Position numbers and translations under genes: made by a program
Part shown: piece by piece, positions 51,276 through 60,305 of the stretch
How positions within the stretch are numbered: position 1 is the stretch's first letter
Layout: each line of letters opens with the position of its first letter
DNA from: Fimenecus sp045545735
GTDB lineage: Bacteria > Bacillota > Clostridia > Oscillospirales > Acutalibacteraceae
Reading direction: 5' to 3'
Assembly (NCBI GenBank): GCA_045545735.1
Contig: JAZQBM010000008.1
Coordinates: 124,001-188,000, forward strand
Length of the DNA stretch: 64,000 nt
Notes under the pieces: model-generated
Told to the model about the DNA's origin: nothing
The model's input: the letters and a program-made list of their open reading frames with translations, nothing else
Databases searched by the model: none

Positions 51276-52089
51276 CTTCAATGTATTTTACAACACTATC
51301 ATCGGTATTTGTACCGATTATAATATTTGCTATTTCTTTGACTTGTGGGACGGCGTTTTCTACCGCAATTGCAGTATCTGCACCGCCAAGCATTACTAAA
51401 TCATTAAGGTTATCACCAAATGCGGTAATGCTTTCTGCACCAACAATTTCTGCTACCTCTTTAGCACCGTTTGCTTTTGATGCAGTATTTGAATAAATCT
51501 CAACAAGCCAGTCATCAGAATAACTGTCTTTATAATACGCAAAACCGATTTCAGGGATTGATTTTAATTTTTCTACAACTTCATCAAGATACTGGGGCAA
51601 TGCGTAGTAATTCACATAAACAGGGTGTTGCCCTTTTTCTATGTCTGTAAGGTCGTGAGTCTGCGTAAATCTGCCCTCAAGCATATCTACTCTCATATCG
51701 TAAAATTCTTTCATACCCTCGTTGTCAAATTCGGTGTATTTGATTGATAATTTGTAATCATCACCATACAAGAACATAAATGGGTGAAGATTTTTCTCAT
51801 AAAAACAATCAAGAATTTTTTGCAAAGCGGAATGTTCTATTTCGTGGTATTTTACCGCTTTGCCCGTTTCTGTGTCATACACAAAAACGCCGTTCATGAG
51901 TACGATAGGGGCAGCAAAATGCACACCATCAAGTAACGGCATAGCACTTACCATACTGCGAGCCGTAGCCACAGAAAAAGGAATACCTTTTTTGTAAAAC
52001 TCATTTAATCTTTCTTTTGTATAGTCACTCATTCTGCCGTCATTCTGCAAAAGAGTGCCGTCCATATCACTAATATAAAGTGTTTTCAT
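51259..52089 (-). CDS. Cof-type HAD phosphatase
   Basis: 276 residues. Motif I LYISDMDGTLLQNDG, motif II SVATARS, Lys motif NTASKANGAKEVA and motif IV TAFGDNLNDLVML, with a C2B cap domain between. Cytoplasmic phosphatase of the Cof/YidA group acting on sugar phosphates or flavin precursors; substrate not predictable. Two bases after leuB stop, so read from the leu transcript. Confidence 0.92.
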   Translation of the reverse strand: MKTLYISDMDGTLLQNDGRMSDYTKERLNEFYKKGIPFSVATARSMVSAMPLLDGVHFAAPIVLMNGVFVYDTETGKAVKYHEIEHSALQKILDCFYEKNLHPFMFLYGDDYKLSIKYTEFDNEGMKEFYDMRVDMLEGRFTQTHDLTDIEKGQHPVYVNYYALPQYLDEVVEKLKSIPEIGFAYYKDSYSDDWLVEIYSNTASKANGAKEVAEIVGAESITAFGDNLNDLVMLGGADTAIAVENAVPQVKEIANIIIGTNTDDSVVKYIEEKENA

Positions 52090-52091
52090 AA

Positions 52092-53165
52092 TTATTTAAG
52101 TAATGACACAACAAGGTCGCCCATTTCGCTTGTTGTAACTTTCTTGAAACCGTCCTCATAAATGTCAGGTGTACGAGCAGTTCTCAAAGCTTCATCAACT
52201 GCATCTTCAATTGCTTTTGCTGCGTCTTTTTCATCAAATGAGTATTGGAGCATCATAGCTGCAGAAAGAATTGTAGCAAGTGGGTTTGCTTTTTGCTGAC
52301 CTGCAATATCAGGTGCAGAGCCGTGAATTGGTTCATAAAGTCCCATTTTGCCTGTTGCAAGTGAAGCAGATGCGAGCATACCGATTGAACCACTAATCAT
52401 AGATGCCTCGTCAGAAAGAATATCACCAAAAATGTTTGAAGTAACAATAACATCAAACTGACCCGGATTTCTAACTAACTGCATAGCACAGTTGTCAACA
52501 TACATATGTGAAAGTTCAACTTCGGGGTATTCTGCAGACATTTTAATTACAGTTTCTCTCCAGAGTCTTGAACTTTCAAGCACATTTGCCTTGTCAACGC
52601 TTGTGAGTTTCTTGTTGCGTTTCATAGCCATTTCGTAAGCCGTTCTTGCTATTCGTTCAATTTCTGGAACTGAATACATTTCTGTGTCATAAGCCGCAGG
52701 GTTGCCGTCAACTTCTTTTCTGCCACGTTCACCAAAGTAAATGCCACCTGTAAGTTCACGAACAATCATAATGTCAAGTCCGTCACCGATAATGCTGTCT
52801 TTAATTGGTGATGCACTTTTGAGTGGCTCAAAAATCTTTGCAGGACGAAGATTTGCATATAGTCCTAAAGCACCACGAATTCCAAGAAGGCCTTTTTCAG
52901 GACGTTGATTACCTGGGAGTACATCCCATTTTGGACCACCAACTGCACCAAGGAATACACAGTCAGCCTTTTTGCAAGCATCAACTGTTGCTTGAGGTAG
53001 AGGCTCGCCTGTAGCGTCAATAGCCGCACCACCAATTAACTGATAATCATAATTAAACTTAAATCCGTATTTTTCACCTGTCGCATCAAGCACTTTAAGA
53101 GCCTCGTCAACAATTTCAGGACCTATTCCGTCACCTTTTAATACAACAATATTATATTCTTTCAT
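52092..53165 (-). CDS. leuB: 3-isopropylmalate dehydrogenase
   Basis: 357 residues. Oxidatively decarboxylates 3-isopropylmalate in leucine synthesis. IVVLKGDGIGPEIV at the start, the substrate-binding GALGLYANLRPAKIF, ELTGGIYFG, DKANVLESSRLWRE, NIFGDILSDEASM and EPIHGSAPDIAG. Follows leuA by 4 bases. leuC and leuD (isopropylmalate isomerase) are not in the window. Confidence 0.97.
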   Translation of the reverse strand: MKEYNIVVLKGDGIGPEIVDEALKVLDATGEKYGFKFNYDYQLIGGAAIDATGEPLPQATVDACKKADCVFLGAVGGPKWDVLPGNQRPEKGLLGIRGALGLYANLRPAKIFEPLKSASPIKDSIIGDGLDIMIVRELTGGIYFGERGRKEVDGNPAAYDTEMYSVPEIERIARTAYEMAMKRNKKLTSVDKANVLESSRLWRETVIKMSAEYPEVELSHMYVDNCAMQLVRNPGQFDVIVTSNIFGDILSDEASMISGSIGMLASASLATGKMGLYEPIHGSAPDIAGQQKANPLATILSAAMMLQYSFDEKDAAKAIEDAVDEALRTARTPDIYEDGFKKVTTSEMGDLVVSLLK

Positions 53166-53169
53166 AACT

Positions 53170-54873
53170 TTAGTCCTCCCTTACAACGTTTGGTAAACAA
53201 CGATTAACTGCACAAAGAATACCCTTGATTGATGCATAGTTGATATTGTGTGAAATACCAATACCGAAAACATCTTTTCCTTGAGGGTCTGTAATGTGAA
53301 TATAGCTGACAGCCTTTGAGTCAGAGCCCACAGAAATTGCGTGTTCTGAGTAATTAATGAAGTGGTAATTACCAAGACCGATTGTGTTCATAGCCTGACA
53401 GAATGCACCGATAGGACCTGCGGAGATACCTTCAATTTGTTGTGGCTCGTTGCCGTTGTACTGAACAGTACCAACAAAGTGTACTCTTGACTGGTCTTCG
53501 CCGTGTTCGCGTTCTTCATAGAATTTGTAACTGAGAAGTTTGTAAGGACCTGTAACATTGAGGTATTCCTGTTTGAAAAGTGAGTAAACTTCTTCTTTTG
53601 CAAGTTCCTTGCCCTTTTCGTCGCAAACTTTCTGAACAATCTTTGAGAATTCGGGGTGCATAGCTTTTGGCATATTGTAGCCGTACTCTGCCATAATGTA
53701 TGCAACACCGCCCTTGCCGGACTGACTGTTGATACGAATAATCGGCTCGTACTCACGACCAACGTCAGCAGGGTCAATAGGTAAATATGGAACTTCCCAG
53801 AATTCTGTACCGCTTGTTCGCATATATTCCTTACCCTTGTTGATAGCATCTTGGTGAGAACCTGAAAATGCAGTGAAAACAAGTTCGCCGCCGTATGGCT
53901 TTCTTGGGTCAACAGGCATTTTTGTAGTACGTTCGAACATTTCTTTAATTTCATTCATGTGTGAGAAATCAAGTTCGGGGTCAATGCCTTGTGTATACAT
54001 ATTAAGTGCAAGTGTAACAATGTCAACATTACCTGTTCGCTCACCGTTGCCGAAAAGAGTGCCTTCAATTCTGTCAGCACCTGCTAAAAGACCAAGTTCA
54101 GCGGCTGCAACTGCAGTACCGCGGTCATTATGAGGGTGCAAGCTGATAATTGCGTTTTCACGATTTTTAAGTTTTCTGCAGAAATATTCAATCTGGTCAG
54201 CGTAACCGTTTGGTGTACTGCCCTCAACAGTTGCAGGAAGATTAAGAATAATTTTGTTATTCTCATCAATATCAAGTGCTTCCATAACCTTTTCACAGAT
54301 AAGCACTGCATTGTCCATTTCTGTGCCTGAGAAACTTTCAGGTGAGTACTCGTAACGAATATTTACGTCTTTTGTTGCTTTCAATTCGTCAGTAAGCTCT
54401 TTAATGAGTTTTGCACCTTGAACGGCAATATCAATAACACCGACCATATCTTTCTTGAAAACAACTTTTCTCTGTAAAGTTGAAGTTGAATTATAGAAAT
54501 GAATAATTACATTTTTGGCACCGTCAATAGCTTCAAATGTTTTTCTGATAAGATGCTCACGACTTTGAACAAGTACCTGAATTGTAACGTCATCGGGAAT
54601 TAAACCCTTTTCGATAAGAGTACGAAGAATTTCATATTCTGTTTCGGATGCTGATGGAAAACCAACTTCAATTTCCTTAAATCCGATATTAATAAGAGTT
54701 TTGAAATACTCAATTTTTTCCTGCAAGTTCATCGGGTCAATAAGTGCCTGATTACCGTCACGCAAGTCAACTGAACACCATACAGGTGGCTTTTCAATGG
54801 TTTTCGTCGGCCACTGTCTGTCAGGAATGTTAATTGGTTGAAATGGAATATACTTTTCGCAACCGTTTCTCAT
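53170..54873 (-). CDS. leuA: 2-isopropylmalate synthase, long form
   Basis: 567 residues. Condenses 2-oxoisovalerate with acetyl-CoA. This is the LeuA type with N-terminus YIPFQPINIPDRQWP; DLRDGNQALIDPM is the metal site, with HPHNDRGTAVAAAELG and FGNGERTGNVD. The C-terminal ~140 residues form the Leu-binding allosteric domain, so feedback inhibition is expected. ATG at 54873 with TAGGAGG. Controlled by an upstream Leu T-box. Confidence 0.96.
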   Translation of the reverse strand: MRNGCEKYIPFQPINIPDRQWPTKTIEKPPVWCSVDLRDGNQALIDPMNLQEKIEYFKTLINIGFKEIEVGFPSASETEYEILRTLIEKGLIPDDVTIQVLVQSREHLIRKTFEAIDGAKNVIIHFYNSTSTLQRKVVFKKDMVGVIDIAVQGAKLIKELTDELKATKDVNIRYEYSPESFSGTEMDNAVLICEKVMEALDIDENNKIILNLPATVEGSTPNGYADQIEYFCRKLKNRENAIISLHPHNDRGTAVAAAELGLLAGADRIEGTLFGNGERTGNVDIVTLALNMYTQGIDPELDFSHMNEIKEMFERTTKMPVDPRKPYGGELVFTAFSGSHQDAINKGKEYMRTSGTEFWEVPYLPIDPADVGREYEPIIRINSQSGKGGVAYIMAEYGYNMPKAMHPEFSKIVQKVCDEKGKELAKEEVYSLFKQEYLNVTGPYKLLSYKFYEEREHGEDQSRVHFVGTVQYNGNEPQQIEGISAGPIGAFCQAMNTIGLGNYHFINYSEHAISVGSDSKAVSYIHITDPQGKDVFGIGISHNINYASIKGILCAVNRCLPNVVRED

Positions 54874-54892
54874 AATTTTTTCCTCCTAAAAC

Positions 54893-55177
54893 TGAAAAAT
54901 CGCCCAACTATCAAACAATTATTTTGATAGGGACGATGGAAAAATTCTACCGTGGTACCACCCTAATTCATCGGCATTTGCCGACCTCTACGACCTCCAA
55001 CAAGGCCTGACTTTGTAACGGGGTCAACCGTCATAAGCTATGATTTCACTTATGCAACTCCGAAATGAGTTATACACATAAACACTGTGTTGCCTTGCAC
55101 CAAAACGGCAACTCTCTGAAAGCGAGTATTTTATGTCTTGTTTTCTTCACTGTTTTTCGATAGTGGTGATTTAATTT
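54893..55177 (-). promoter_or_regulatory. T-box riboswitch (Leu) in the leuA leader
   Basis: Minus strand: stem I with AGAGAG and GGTGCAAG; specifier CTC (55067-55069, Leu) in ATAACTCATTTCGGAGT; T-box AGGGTGGTACCACGG (54950-54964). The terminator hairpin CGTCCCTATCAAA / TTTGATAGTTGGGCG with a T run occupies 54893-54935. Uncharged tRNA-Leu should permit leuAB transcription. Confidence 0.93.
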
Positions 55178-55183
55178 TTAAAT

Positions 55184-55212
55184 ATTATATTGTATTTATA
55201 AGAATTTGTCAA
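55184..55212 (-). promoter_or_regulatory. consensus SigA promoter of leuA-leuB
   Basis: Minus strand: TTGACA (55207-55212), 17 bp, TATAAT (55184-55189). Confidence 0.85.
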
Positions 55213-55231
55213 CATTCTTTTTATTTACTTA

Positions 55232-55260
55232 TTGATTTTCTTTCAAAAAAATGTTTTAAT
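55232..55260 (+). promoter_or_regulatory. possible SigA promoter of the membrane protein pair
   Basis: TTGATT (55232-55237), 17 bp, TTTAAT (55255-55260); divergent from the leu promoter. Confidence 0.4.
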
Positions 55261-55291
55261 ATACCCATAAATTTTTTAGGAGATGAAAGAT

Positions 55292-56113
55292 ATGGACTTT
55301 AAAGAAAGTACAGATTTGTACTTGATTGCCGGTGGCGTAATTCTTTTCGTTCTTGCACAGTCTGTTTTCTTCCTTGTTAAAGCGTGGAAACAAGGTCAAA
55401 AATTAGGCATTGATAAGAAAAAATTGCGTGATGCAGTTACATCAAGTGCAGTTTTCACAATTCCATCAGCATTATCGGTTTTGGCTACAGTTATTGTTTT
55501 AGCTCCATCATTAGGTCTTGTTATTCCTTGGGTAAGATTGTCAGTTCTCGGCAACTTGCTCTATGAAACAAAAGCCGCAGGTGACGCTATGACTGCATTC
55601 GGTCAGGAGGGTGGTATTTCATCTGTTATTACCGACCCTGAAGTTTTCGCAGGTGTTGCGTGGGTTATGACTCTTGGTATCTGCTTCTCTCTTGTTTTGT
55701 TACCATTCGTTGCAAAACCTTTACATAAGAAAGTACTTAATTTAGGTAAAAAAGATGAAACAGAAGAAGGTACAACAGAAAAGAAAGAGAAAAAATCAGG
55801 CGGTATTGCAGGGTTTATTGACCTTTTAACTCCTGCAGTATTTATCGGTCTTATCGGTGCATTCGTTGCACGTGCTATTGCAGGTAAAGGTAAGCCTGAA
55901 ACATTTGGTGACGGTGCAGGTGTATTGTCAGTAATTACACTTGCTGTGGCAGTTGTGGCTTCTTTGATTCTTGAAAAAGTTGCAAATAAATTCAAACTTA
56001 CATGGCTTGAACCGTTCGTTATGCCAATCGGTATGATTCTTGCAATGGTGGTTGCAGTTGTTATGTATAATGTATTACCACCTGAAATTGCTATCTTGGA
56101 ATGGAGGGGTTAA
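55292..56113 (+). CDS. DUF5058-like polytopic membrane protein
   Basis: 273 residues, about six or seven hydrophobic helices (LIAGGVILFVLAQSVFFLV, SALSVLATVIVLAPSLGLVIPW, VAWVMTLGICFSLVLLPFVA and others) with a Lys/Glu-rich cytoplasmic loop (~155-175). The ATG at 55292 is used because TAGGAG is 9 bp upstream; the ATG at 55283 abuts that site. Forms a tight pair with the next gene. The repeated small-residue helices suggest a transporter, but substrate is unknown. Confidence 0.78.
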   Translation: MDFKESTDLYLIAGGVILFVLAQSVFFLVKAWKQGQKLGIDKKKLRDAVTSSAVFTIPSALSVLATVIVLAPSLGLVIPWVRLSVLGNLLYETKAAGDAMTAFGQEGGISSVITDPEVFAGVAWVMTLGICFSLVLLPFVAKPLHKKVLNLGKKDETEEGTTEKKEKKSGGIAGFIDLLTPAVFIGLIGAFVARAIAGKGKPETFGDGAGVLSVITLAVAVVASLILEKVANKFKLTWLEPFVMPIGMILAMVVAVVMYNVLPPEIAILEWRG

Positions 56114-56115
56114 TT

Positions 56116-56790
56116 ATGAGTAAAAAGAAAAACACAGAAAAATCATATTTTGACCGCGTTCATACTTGGGGTAGAATTTCAAGTATTACAGCACTTTGCG
56201 TGCTTATTATGTTCCCACTTTCAATTTGCTTGTATTTGAATGTGTGGCCATCATTAAGCGGTGTTATGAATGGTCTTATGAAACTTATTCCGCTTTACTG
56301 GTCACTTGCAGTTATTGAAGTTTTAATTTATACACCAATGCTTGGTGCAGGCGGTACATATCTTTCATTTGTAACAGGTAACATTACAAACCTTAAACTT
56401 CCTTGTGCAATCAGTGCGATGGAAGGTGCAAAAGTTAAGGCAAACAGTGAAGAGGGCGAAGTAATTTCAACAATCGCAATTGCAACATCTTCAATTGTTA
56501 CAACAGCTATAATTGCAATCGGTGTTTTGGTGTTCAAGCCTTTCCTTCCCGCATTTACAAGTAGTGAACTTTTAATGCCTGCTTTCAAACAGGTTCAACC
56601 TGCACTTTTCGGTGCATTGGCAGCAGGATATTTCTCAAAGCATTGGAAAATTTCAATCTTCCCAATCCTTGTTATGCTCGGCATTTTGCTTGTTGCACCT
56701 TCACTCGACGCAGGTACACTTCTCTTCCCTGGCATTGTGGCATCAGTACTCGGTGCATTTGCTATGTGGAAACTTAAATGGGTTAAGTAA
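56116..56790 (+). CDS. polytopic membrane protein, partner of the DUF5058-like gene
   Basis: 224 residues, six or seven helices (ITALCVLIMFPLSICLYL, YWSLAVIEVLIYTPMLGAGG, ISTIAIATSSIVTTAIIAIG, LVMLGILLVAPSLDAGTLLFPG). The motif LSFVTGNITNLKLPCAISAME between helices is polar and probably functional. The ATG at 56116 follows GGAGGGG; the gene begins 2 bp after its partner. Probably two subunits of one transporter; I cannot name the substrate. Confidence 0.78.
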   Translation: MSKKKNTEKSYFDRVHTWGRISSITALCVLIMFPLSICLYLNVWPSLSGVMNGLMKLIPLYWSLAVIEVLIYTPMLGAGGTYLSFVTGNITNLKLPCAISAMEGAKVKANSEEGEVISTIAIATSSIVTTAIIAIGVLVFKPFLPAFTSSELLMPAFKQVQPALFGALAAGYFSKHWKISIFPILVMLGILLVAPSLDAGTLLFPGIVASVLGAFAMWKLKWVK

Positions 56791-56802
56791 TCATAAAAAA
56801 TC

Positions 56803-56841
56803 AACAGTCCGTTGACGAATTCGTTAACGGGCTGTTTTTTC
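56803..56841 (+). terminator. intrinsic terminator
   Basis: AACAGTCCGTTGACGAAT / TCGTTAACGGGCTGTT nearly perfect hairpin followed by a T run. Confidence 0.9.
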
Positions 56842-56886
56842 GTAATTTTTCACAGAAAAACTCTGCTATTTTTTACCTATAAAACA

Positions 56887-56915
56887 TTGATTTTGCGTGT
56901 TTAAAGTGATACAAT
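56887..56915 (+). promoter_or_regulatory. SigA-type promoter of the iol operon
   Basis: TTGATT (56887-56892), 17 bp, TACAAT (56910-56915), 37 bp before iolJ. Confidence 0.65.
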
Positions 56916-56952
56916 AAATTGATTATAATAAAATGGATTGGAGTGTGCTGTT

Positions 56953-57795
56953 ATGGCGTTAGTTCCAATGAAAAAACTGCTTGAAAATGCCGAAAAAAAC
57001 AATGTTGCAGTGGGTGCTTTCAGCGTTGGCAATATGGAAATGGTTATGGGTGCAGTTGCAGCTGCAGAAGAACTCAATACTCCTATAATTTTACAGATTG
57101 CCGAGTGCAGACTTAAAAATTCACCACTTGAACTTATGGGACCTATGATGCTTTCAGCTGCAAAAAATGCAAAAGTTGATATTGCAGTTCACCTTGACCA
57201 CGGACTTAAAATTGAAACTGTTCAAAAAGCTCTTGAAATGGGATTTACTTCCGTAATGTTTGATGGTTCAACCTTACCGCTTGAAGAAAATATCAAGGCA
57301 GTAAAAACTGTTCGCGAAATGGCTGATAAATACGGTGCTACTGTTGAAGCTGAACTTGGTGTTGTAGGCGGTAATGAGGGCGACGGTGCAGCTCACGAAA
57401 TTCTTTGCACAAACCCTGACGATGCAAAACTTTTTTGTGATGAAACAAATGTTGATGCGTTGGCAGTTGCAATCGGTAACGCTCACGGCAATTACCCCGT
57501 ACTTCCTAATCTTCGTTTTGACGTGCTTGACGATATTAATAAAATTGTTGATACACCGCTTGTGCTTCACGGCGGAACAGGAATTACTGACGAAATGTTC
57601 CAACAGGCAATTATGCTTGGCGTAAGAAAAATCAATATTGCAACAGCAAGTTTTGATAACCTTGCAAAATATGCTCTTGATTATTGCAAGCCACTTGAAA
57701 AGGCAAATTATTTTGAATTGAGTGCACAAATGTCAATGGGTGTTTATGAAAATGTAAAAAGACATATTAAAGTGTTTAGTTTTATGAATAATTAA
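56953..57795 (+). CDS. iolJ: class II aldolase, probable 6-phospho-5-dehydro-2-deoxygluconate aldolase
   Basis: 280 residues, Zn-dependent class II fructose-bisphosphate aldolase fold. Zn-ligand His in VHLDHGLKIETV, Glu in AELGVVGG, then AIGNAHGNY and LVLHGGTGITD, with INIATA at the phosphate site. In the iol cluster its job is cleavage of 2-deoxy-5-keto-gluconate-6-phosphate to DHAP and malonate semialdehyde. The ATG at 56953 follows TTGGAG. Sequence alone does not exclude an FBP or tagatose-type aldolase. Confidence 0.88.
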   Translation: MALVPMKKLLENAEKNNVAVGAFSVGNMEMVMGAVAAAEELNTPIILQIAECRLKNSPLELMGPMMLSAAKNAKVDIAVHLDHGLKIETVQKALEMGFTSVMFDGSTLPLEENIKAVKTVREMADKYGATVEAELGVVGGNEGDGAAHEILCTNPDDAKLFCDETNVDALAVAIGNAHGNYPVLPNLRFDVLDDINKIVDTPLVLHGGTGITDEMFQQAIMLGVRKINIATASFDNLAKYALDYCKPLEKANYFELSAQMSMGVYENVKRHIKVFSFMNN

Positions 57796-57807
57796 GGAGT
57801 TGTAATT

Positions 57808-58824
57808 ATGAAATATATTGAATTTGATAATAGCAAAGAATATGATTTAATCCTTTTAGGTCGTGTGGCAGTTGACTTAAATCCTGTTGACTACTATTGC
57901 CCACTTAACGAAAGTACAACTTTTAAAAGATATTTAGGTGGCTCACCTGCAAATATTGCAGTTGGTCTTGCTCGTCTTGGTAAAAAGTGCGGATTTTTCG
58001 CTCGTGTTTCTGATGACCAGCTTGGCACATTCGTAACAGATTATTTTGATAATGAGGGTATTGATACTTCTCATATTAAGCGTTGCGAAAACGGTGAAAA
58101 AATTGGTCTTACATTTACTGAAATCAAGTCAGAAACAGAAAGCTCTATCGTTATGTATCGTAATGAGGCAGCTGACTTAAAACTCCACGTTGCTGATATT
58201 GACGAAGATTATATCAACAGTGCAAAAGCAATTCTCATTTCTGGTACTGCCCTTGCTGAAAGCCCATCAAGAGAAGCAGCCCTTAAAGCGGTAGCTTTGG
58301 CTAAGAAAAACGGTGTGCCGATTATCTTTGATATTGACTACCGTGCATATAATTGGAAAAATAGTGACGAAATCGCAATTTATTATTCTTCAGTTGCTCG
58401 CGAGGCAGATATTATTCTCGGCTCACGTGAAGAGTATGACCTTACAGAGAAATTTATCAAAGTAGGTATGACAGATAAAGAGTCAGCAGCATATTGGCAC
58501 TCTCAGAATGCTAAAATCGTAATTATTAAACACGGTAAAGAGGGCTCAACCGCATATACAAATGACGGCGAAAGCTATTCAATCAAGCCATTCCCTGTAA
58601 AACTTCTTAAATCATTCGGTGGCGGTGACGGTTACGCATCTGCATTCCTTTATGGCATTTTTGAAGGTTGGGAAATTATTGATGCACTTGAATTTGGTTC
58701 AGCATCTGCAGCAATGCTCGTAGCAAGCCACGCTTGTTCACAAGATATGCCATCAGTTGATGCAGTTAAAGAATTTATCAAGAAAGAAAAAGAAGAGTAT
58801 GGCGAAATGATAGCTCGAGCTTAA
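57808..58824 (+). CDS. iolC: 5-dehydro-2-deoxygluconokinase
   Basis: 338 residues, PfkB family. LILLGRVAVDLNPVDYY and the YLGGSPANIAVGLARLG sugar-binding region at the N-terminus; C-terminal SFGGGDGYASAFLYG with the catalytic Asp. Makes 2-deoxy-5-keto-gluconate-6-phosphate for the aldolase encoded just upstream. AAGGAG lies upstream of the ATG. Confidence 0.94.
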   Translation: MKYIEFDNSKEYDLILLGRVAVDLNPVDYYCPLNESTTFKRYLGGSPANIAVGLARLGKKCGFFARVSDDQLGTFVTDYFDNEGIDTSHIKRCENGEKIGLTFTEIKSETESSIVMYRNEAADLKLHVADIDEDYINSAKAILISGTALAESPSREAALKAVALAKKNGVPIIFDIDYRAYNWKNSDEIAIYYSSVAREADIILGSREEYDLTEKFIKVGMTDKESAAYWHSQNAKIVIIKHGKEGSTAYTNDGESYSIKPFPVKLLKSFGGGDGYASAFLYGIFEGWEIIDALEFGSASAAMLVASHACSQDMPSVDAVKEFIKKEKEEYGEMIARA

Positions 58825-58826
58825 TT

Positions 58827-58931
58827 CTTTTTGGCATATTTTCCGTAATACTTCGTTGCTTACGGCTCGTGGTATACCCGATACAACTTCGCCTCGGCAA
58901 CATTGTCTTACGAAAAATCTGTTCAAAAAGG
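58827..58931. repeat. long-hairpin intergenic repeat, copy 3
   Basis: Outer arms CTTTTTGG (58827-58834) and CAAAAAGG (58924-58931), inner arms TTTTCCGTAATAC and TCTTACGAAAAAT. Interior CTTCGTTGCTTACGGCTCGT and ACTTCGCCTCGGCAACATTG diverges from copies 1 and 2, yet GTTGC changes with GCAAC, keeping the pairing where the others have GTGGC and GCCAC. Lies between iolC and the lipoprotein gene. Confidence 0.8.
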
Positions 58932-58972
58932 TGGTATTTTTTCCGTAATAAAAAAACAAGGGATTGAAAGAT

Positions 58973-59596
58973 ATGAAAAAAAGCATTAAAAAATGTTGTG
59001 CAGTATTATTGTCTGTATCAATGCTTTTCGCGTTAACCTCTTGTGGTGGCGATAAAACTTCTGTAGATGATGTTTCTACAACAGAAAGCACAACAAATAC
59101 AACTACTACGACCACCACAACTACGACAACAACTACTACAACCACAACTACAACAGAGATACAAACAACAGAAAAAACACAAAAACCTACTGAGGCAAAG
59201 CCAACAACAACCAAAAAACCAACAACAACTAAAACTACTACAACAAAGCCACAAAAGACGGCTCCAAAGTTTGTTTTTTCTCAGAAACTTCCTGTTAAGG
59301 TAACTGCATTCGGTGCAGAGTTTGAGGTTGTAAAAGCGTCTGTTGCAAACGGCTATTGGTATGATGAGGAAAATTATCTGTTTGATATCTGTGTTACTAT
59401 GAAACGCTGTGATGATGGTATAGATGAAGAAAAAATAGCAACTGTGCGAATGGTAATGAAAGATTCAAACGGAAATATTGTCAGAAAAACAAGCACAAGT
59501 ACCGGTATGCTCAACATTGGCGAGCAGAGTTCAGGAAGTATGGCTTGGAGTGTAGATGGTCCGGGTACATATACAATAGAATTTTCATCAATATAA
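58973..59596 (+). CDS. lipoprotein with long Thr-rich linker
   Basis: 207 residues. Signal peptide with lipobox LTSC (MKKSIKKCCAVLLSVSMLF, Cys near residue 25). Then a ~60-residue Thr-rich stalk including a near-continuous run of Thr, mostly mixed ACA/ACT/ACG/ACC codons, followed by PTTTKKPTTTK. The C-terminal ~105 residues form a beta-rich globular domain (VTAFGAEFEVVKASV, DICVTMKRCDDG, SSGSMAWSVDGPG) of unknown family, perhaps Ig-like as in DUF4352. The ATG at 58973 gives the right signal peptide. Sits inside the iol cluster; a substrate-binding role is not supported. Confidence 0.8.
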   Translation: MKKSIKKCCAVLLSVSMLFALTSCGGDKTSVDDVSTTESTTNTTTTTTTTTTTTTTTTTTTEIQTTEKTQKPTEAKPTTTKKPTTTKTTTTKPQKTAPKFVFSQKLPVKVTAFGAEFEVVKASVANGYWYDEENYLFDICVTMKRCDDGIDEEKIATVRMVMKDSNGNIVRKTSTSTGMLNIGEQSSGSMAWSVDGPGTYTIEFSSI

Positions 59597-59601
59597 AAGT
59601 T

Positions 59602-60288
59602 ATGAAAAAGTTATTTAAGAACAAAATCTTCAAACGAATAATAGCCACAGTACTTTGCATATTCCTTTTAGTTGGAATTGCAGTTGCAGGCATTAATATC
59701 TATATGGTGTCTTATGCCAGTGAATATGTTCTCACAATGGAAGAAGTCGGTGAATACGATTTTGATTGTGTAATGGTAATGGGTGCAGGAATTTGGGGTA
59801 CAGAACCATCACCAATGCTTCAGGAACGTCTTGACTTTGGTGCAGAGGTGTATTTCACAGGTTGCACTGATAGAATTCTAATGACAGGCGACCACGCACG
59901 TGAAGAATATGATGAAGTCAACATTATGAAAGACTGTGCCATTGAAGCGGGTGTTCCTGCCGATAATGTGTTTATGGACCACGCAGGGCTTTCAACTTAT
60001 GAGTCAATGTATCGTGCCCGCGATGTTTTTCGGGTTGAAAAAATGGTGATTGTCACTCAAAAATATCACCTTTACCGTTCAATCTATGACGCTCGTAAAT
60101 TGGGTATAGATGCTTACGGTGTTGCTGCCGACAAAATGCAATATGGATTTTATAACAATATGCGTGAGTGGCTCGCACGAACAAAAGATTTCGTTTATTG
60201 TATTGCACAACCCGAACCAACATATTTAGGTGAAGCAATACCGATTAGTGCGAGTGGTTCGCTTACGGATGATAAAGAAAGAGTTTAA
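59602..60288 (+). CDS. SanA/YdcF-like DUF218 membrane protein
   Basis: 228 residues. One N-terminal transmembrane helix (IIATVLCIFLLVGIAVAGINIYM) and an extracytoplasmic DUF218 domain with the signatures CVMVMGAGIW, RILMTGDHA, DHAGLSTYESMYRA and VTQKYHLYRSIY. SanA-type proteins affect envelope permeability and vancomycin sensitivity by an unknown mechanism. The ATG at 59602 lies 5 bp after the lipoprotein stop, so the two form an insert between iolC and iolB. Confidence 0.87.
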   Translation: MKKLFKNKIFKRIIATVLCIFLLVGIAVAGINIYMVSYASEYVLTMEEVGEYDFDCVMVMGAGIWGTEPSPMLQERLDFGAEVYFTGCTDRILMTGDHAREEYDEVNIMKDCAIEAGVPADNVFMDHAGLSTYESMYRARDVFRVEKMVIVTQKYHLYRSIYDARKLGIDAYGVAADKMQYGFYNNMREWLARTKDFVYCIAQPEPTYLGEAIPISASGSLTDDKERV

Positions 60289-60305
60289 TTTATAAAGGTG
60301 ATTAT

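Noticed and set aside
59089..59160. Phase-variable Thr tract in the lipoprotein
   Set aside because: The Thr run uses mixed ACA/ACT/ACG/ACC codons, so there is no long pure repeat to slip, and it is in frame.
58753..59214. Minus-strand open frame with a Val-rich run opposite iolC end and the lipoprotein
   Set aside because: Antisense shadow of the Thr-codon tract, crossing the hairpin repeat, with no ribosome binding site.
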